Source of the DNA: Candidatus Poribacteria bacterium
Lineage (GTDB): Bacteria > Poribacteria > WGA-4E > UBA9662
NCBI GenBank assembly: GCA_002699335.1
Contig: PACG01000240.1
Location: 21,362 to 29,483, forward strand
DNA length: 8,122 bases
Direction of reading: 5' to 3'
The notes below the pieces were generated by a model. The model was given only the letters and a program-made list of their open reading frames with translations. It made no database searches and had not been told where the DNA came from. Shown piece by piece: positions 5,735 to 8,122 of this stretch; positions within the stretch are counted from its first letter, which is position 1; the number at the start of each line of letters is the position of its first letter. A program made the position numbers and the translations under genes.

Positions 5735-7627
5735 TTAGCGCCGGACTATACCGGGGAAAGATGCCGACGACGAAACGTCAGGTAAGGTGAAATCGAATTC
5801 GCCGGTGATACCGATGCTAACGGTGGCTGGCATTCTGACGTCCGGATAGGGAACCAAATTACGATCAATCAGCCTCCCTTCGGTAGTTTCTTCTCCCTCT
5901 TCGTTTCTTTCTCCTGTTCCAACTCTATATTTCCATTGGGAAAATCGAAGTGTGTGATAGTCCGCATCCGCCCAAAGCACCAATTTCCCCAGTTTGAGGC
6001 GGGTACTAAGTTTACCCAAGACGAAAAACGAGTATGCCGTTAATTGGTCATCCCTATCTTGACTCAAGGTTTTGACGATATTAGTCGGGATCTGTTGCGT
6101 ACTGCATCCAATGCCAAAGCCGATACCTGGTGTTAGATACAAGATTTCGGGCAGGATTCCAATATTCTGGCTTAAGCTCAAATCTACACTCCAGGCTCCT
6201 AAATCCTGCTCACCAAAATTGTAGAGTTTGAAATCTAATCCGGTCGAGACTTTCCTAACAGGACTTTTAAGGTAAGTCGAAATCTGCAGAACTGAGCTAA
6301 AATGTGGCAATTCAGCCTTAGCTGTATAATCAACGGTGGCGATCTCCTTGCCATAGGTTTCTCGATACTGGTTTCTAACGATAGGCGAAACCGTACCCTT
6401 CCAGGTATCAAGTTCAAATCTGCTTTCTGTACGATTAACCTCACCTTCAACACTAAATAGGCCATAACCGATTGACAGCCCTGCCCAGCCGCCAAACGGC
6501 ATCGTTTCTTTCAACTTCATTCCTTCTCGGATAAAATAACGGCCCTTGACAATTTTCCCTTTGGCAAAAGTCGGTTGTACCTCCGTAATAATCACGGTAC
6601 CGATAGGCGTGAATCGGGTCGCGTACACTTCGCCGGACTTGGGGGCAATAATGTCCTTTTGCTGCTTCATTACGTTGAAGGTTGAGCCTTTGGTTAACCC
6701 TAAGTCCGCACCCGCATTGACGGTGACCCAGCCAAAGAATTTATCCAAGATACTGGTTTCGATCTTGATCCTATCTTTGGTTTCACGAATGATGTTGCCC
6801 ACTACCACTCGACTGAAATCGCCAAATAATCGACCCTGAGCCGTATTGGCTTCAGTAGAGACAATTTTCAGCCTGCCGATATCTCCTATATTACTATTGA
6901 TCTCGACTTTATCGAGACCGAGGTTACTTTGGTGTTTAAGGTCATGGACGACGAAGTCCATGCCAACTTTGACCCCAGAATCTCGCCCACGTGGAATCGT
7001 AACCGTTGAACGTTCCATATCCTTGATGAAGGTTTGAATGGAAAAGTGCTGTTCAAACTCTGCAACGATAGATTCAGCTAGCGAATCAAGCGCATGGGTA
7101 AAAGCGGCTTCTGAGTTTTCGCCTCTTCCAGAAGCAGAAGCCTCAGCAGATTCACCGTAGCGACCACTCTCTACTTCCAGCATCCGAATCGTTACGCCAA
7201 CAGTGGCTTGGTAATAAGCCTTTTCTTTGACTTTGCCAGCATCGTCGTATTTGGGTGGATGGTGTTCGACTGTATTACCCGTAAAGTTGCCAACAATAAA
7301 CTTTTGCACCCCAGCTAGTTTCCCGACTTCCACAACTGTACTATCGTCGATAATACCAGACAGTTGCAGATTCTGCTCCTCGATAGTTCGCTTTAGATTG
7401 GCTCGATCAACCACATTAAAACGTTGGGAGCTGATAATCCGAGTAGTAATCTTGCCTGTAAGCATCTCTTGAAATCCATCGGCGTTGTACCCTTGCCAAC
7501 CCTCAAAGGACCGCACCGAGATATTCTCTTTGTTGTAGATTTGTCCCAAGCTATTCAGTGAGTGCAGCATTATCAGGAGCAAGATTACGGGAAAGATGCA
7601 GGTCTTTGTTTGAACCGGCTGCAGCAT
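5735..7627 (-). CDS. exported CsgG-like protein with two FlgT-type SH3-like repeats and beta-rich C-terminus
   Basis: A 630-residue protein with a signal peptide: hydrophobic 11-28, likely cleaved near SLG-Q (28/29). Residues about 37-195 match a CsgG/TolB-N-type fold: the start ISVRSFEGW, MLTGKITTRIISSQRFNVVDRANLKRTIEEQ split by short turns, and VGKLAGVQKFIVGNFTG; a helix ALDSLAESIVAEFEQHF closes it. Two similar beta repeats follow, at about 205-282 (TIPRGRDSGVKVGMDFVV ... IGDIGRLKI) and 298-372 (TVNAGADLGLTKGSTFNVM ... IGTVIITEV), resembling the C-terminal SH3-like domain of FlgT. Residues 376-615 alternate polar and hydrophobic residues with many aromatics, suggesting a beta sandwich or small outer-membrane barrel. 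No lipobox is seen, unlike true CsgG. It sits 15 bp after the small acidic gene and 27 bp before the lipoprotein. Shine-Dalgarno is weak. Role inferred: envelope or outer-membrane assembly; substrate unknown. Confidence 0.85.
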   Translation of the reverse strand: MLQPVQTKTCIFPVILLLIMLHSLNSLGQIYNKENISVRSFEGWQGYNADGFQEMLTGKITTRIISSQRFNVVDRANLKRTIEEQNLQLSGIIDDSTVVEVGKLAGVQKFIVGNFTGNTVEHHPPKYDDAGKVKEKAYYQATVGVTIRMLEVESGRYGESAEASASGRGENSEAAFTHALDSLAESIVAEFEQHFSIQTFIKDMERSTVTIPRGRDSGVKVGMDFVVHDLKHQSNLGLDKVEINSNIGDIGRLKIVSTEANTAQGRLFGDFSRVVVGNIIRETKDRIKIETSILDKFFGWVTVNAGADLGLTKGSTFNVMKQQKDIIAPKSGEVYATRFTPIGTVIITEVQPTFAKGKIVKGRYFIREGMKLKETMPFGGWAGLSIGYGLFSVEGEVNRTESRFELDTWKGTVSPIVRNQYRETYGKEIATVDYTAKAELPHFSSVLQISTYLKSPVRKVSTGLDFKLYNFGEQDLGAWSVDLSLSQNIGILPEILYLTPGIGFGIGCSTQQIPTNIVKTLSQDRDDQLTAYSFFVLGKLSTRLKLGKLVLWADADYHTLRFSQWKYRVGTGERNEEGEETTEGRLIDRNLVPYPDVRMPATVSIGITGEFDFTLPDVSSSASFPGIVRR

Positions 7628-7642
7628 GGGCTAGACTTCTGG

Positions 7643-7882
7643 TTATTCCCCAGATTCAGATACAGGGCCAGATATGTCAACTGGCCTCTCTACGAATTCT
7701 AGCGCCGGAATTTTTTCAAACCGCCTCTCTGGTTCGAAGATCTCATCGGCAATGCTCATGCCAAAAGCCTCCAATATCTGTGGTTCCAAGTAGCCGAGTT
7801 GAGGCGCCAGATAGTGTTTGATCTGCTCTGTTGTCATAGATCTAATAATCCGTTCAGCCTCCTCCTTACTTTGCGCTGACAC
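7643..7882 (-). CDS. small acidic protein of unknown function; start uncertain
   Basis: A soluble, acidic ORF of 79 codons from GTG 7882, or 64 from ATG 7837. It is helical at the front (EEAERIIRSMTTEQIKHYLAP), has LGYLEPQILEAFGMSIADEIF in the middle and a Glu/Pro-rich tail; no known motif or membrane segment was recognised. Its stop is 15 bp before the CsgG-like gene, so it belongs to the same operon. The GTG has no spaced Shine-Dalgarno. The best one in the region, GGAGGAGG (7865-7858), is 20 nt before ATG 7837 and 8 nt before an in-frame ATT at 7849. A 22-codon ORF with a much better start overlaps it by 17 nt in another frame, so the true N-terminus may be that ORF, joined by a frameshift. 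Coding status is likely from position and spacing; function is unknown. Confidence 0.65.
   Translation of the reverse strand: MSAQSKEEAERIIRSMTTEQIKHYLAPQLGYLEPQILEAFGMSIADEIFEPERRFEKIPALEFVERPVDISGPVSESGE
7858..7865 (-). promoter_or_regulatory. GGAGGAGG element directly after the 22-codon ORF stop
   Basis: A strong anti-16S match begins at the base after the TAA stop (7868-7866). It is 8 nt before an ATT and 20 nt before an ATG, both in the frame of the downstream small protein. It could drive re-initiation, an ATT start as in infC, or frameshifting; it may also be chance. Confidence 0.4.
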
Positions 7883-7934
7883 CTTCGATCAAACCGTCGA
7901 TCGCCAGGGTAAATGCAACCTTAAACTGTTTCAT
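7866..7934 (-). CDS. 22-codon ORF with strong Shine-Dalgarno, overlapping the small acidic gene
   Basis: ATG at 7934 is preceded by AAGGAG (7947-7942) at 7 nt, the best ribosome binding site of this operon. The 22-residue product begins MKQFKVAFTLAIDGLIEG and ends VSAK before TAA at 7868-7866. It starts 13 bp after the stop of the upstream partial gene. It is moderately hydrophobic and may be the start of a longer protein whose frame continues at +1 into the small acidic ORF; both frames read VSA at the overlap. Alternatives are a genuine micro-protein, or an upstream ORF that couples translation to the next gene. Confidence 0.5.
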   Translation of the reverse strand: MKQFKVAFTLAIDGLIEGVSAK

Positions 7935-7941
7935 CTCTCGA

Positions 7942-7947
7942 CTCCTT
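7942..7947 (-). promoter_or_regulatory. Shine-Dalgarno of the 22-codon ORF
   Basis: AAGGAG on the minus strand lies 7 nt before ATG 7934 and starts one base after the stop codon (7950-7948) of the upstream gene, a common operon junction. Confidence 0.65.
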
Positions 7948-8121
7948 TTAGTTATTGCTTAGTGATCTATACGGTAGGCATAACTCTCTATCTGACTGCT
8001 TATCCTTTCTGAAAAATCGAAGAATTTCTACTTCCGCATTGTGGCGTGTGACACTATCAGTATAAATGAATTGGCTAGTTAAATCCAGATGATAAATAAT
8101 ACCATTATCGTAGCTGGCAAG
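7948..8121 (-). CDS. C-terminal end of an unidentified protein (partial), first gene of the minus-strand operon in view
   Basis: One minus-strand frame is open from the window edge for 57 codons to TAA at 7950-7948, while the other two hit stops within about 45 bases. The residues read like real protein: aromatic and hydrophobic at the front (ASYDNGIIYHLDLTSQFIY), then charged (EVEILRFFRKDKQSDREL), with a polar tail. No family was recognised and the start is outside the window. The next start codon is 13 bp downstream, so this gene probably belongs to the operon of the CsgG-like and LPP20-like proteins, whose promoter must then lie beyond the window. Confidence 0.6.
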   Translation of the reverse strand, partial: LASYDNGIIYHLDLTSQFIYTDSVTRHNAEVEILRFFRKDKQSDRELCLPYRSLSNN

Positions 8122-8122
8122 G

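Noticed and set aside
8059..8064. TATACT on the minus strand as a -10 promoter element for the minus-strand operon
   Set aside because: No convincing -35 at proper spacing, and it lies inside the open frame of the partial gene 8121-7948.

Overview
The window is mid-GC bacterial DNA, densely coded on both strands, probably from a Gram-negative organism. This is inferred from a secreted SCO-type copper protein, an LPP20-type lipoprotein and a CsgG/FlgT-like envelope protein with a beta-rich C-terminus. The gene content would suit an uncultured FCB-type lineage, but nothing here fixes the phylum.

Left part (1-1114): the tail of an unidentified gene is followed by a SCO1/SenC copper chaperone on the + strand. 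A small four-helix membrane protein with CopD-like features converges on it, and the two coding regions overlap by 30 bp.

Centre (1115-4147): an intergenic control region leads into a two-gene biosynthetic operon. The genes are a type I-beta DAHP synthase with an N-terminal ferredoxin-like regulatory domain (first step of the shikimate pathway) and 2-isopropylmalate synthase LeuA (first committed step of leucine synthesis). The control region contains a near-consensus promoter (TTGACA-17 bp-TAAAAT), a 20-codon leader ORF with its own Shine-Dalgarno and the opening MPFLYLRYY, a perfect 9-bp stem, and a rho-independent terminator whose left arm is also the right arm of that stem. This is the layout of a classical ribosome-mediated transcription attenuator. 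The codons clustered in the leader (Phe, three Tyr, two Leu) match end products of both downstream enzymes. It is the most interesting signal in the window.

Right part (4148-8122): a minus-strand operon. In order of transcription it holds the C-terminus of an unrecognised protein, a 22-codon ORF with an excellent Shine-Dalgarno, a small acidic protein of unclear start that overlaps that ORF in another frame, a 630-residue exported CsgG-like protein with two FlgT-like SH3-type repeats and a beta-rich C-terminal region, and a 509-residue multidomain LPP20-type lipoprotein. Spacing is tight throughout (13, 15 and 27 bp between the main genes). The pairing recalls the FlgP/FlgT proteins of Vibrio and the CsgG secretion pore, but no flagellar or curli gene is present, so the assembly is undefined.

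No rRNA, tRNA, CRISPR, insertion sequence or attachment site was seen.
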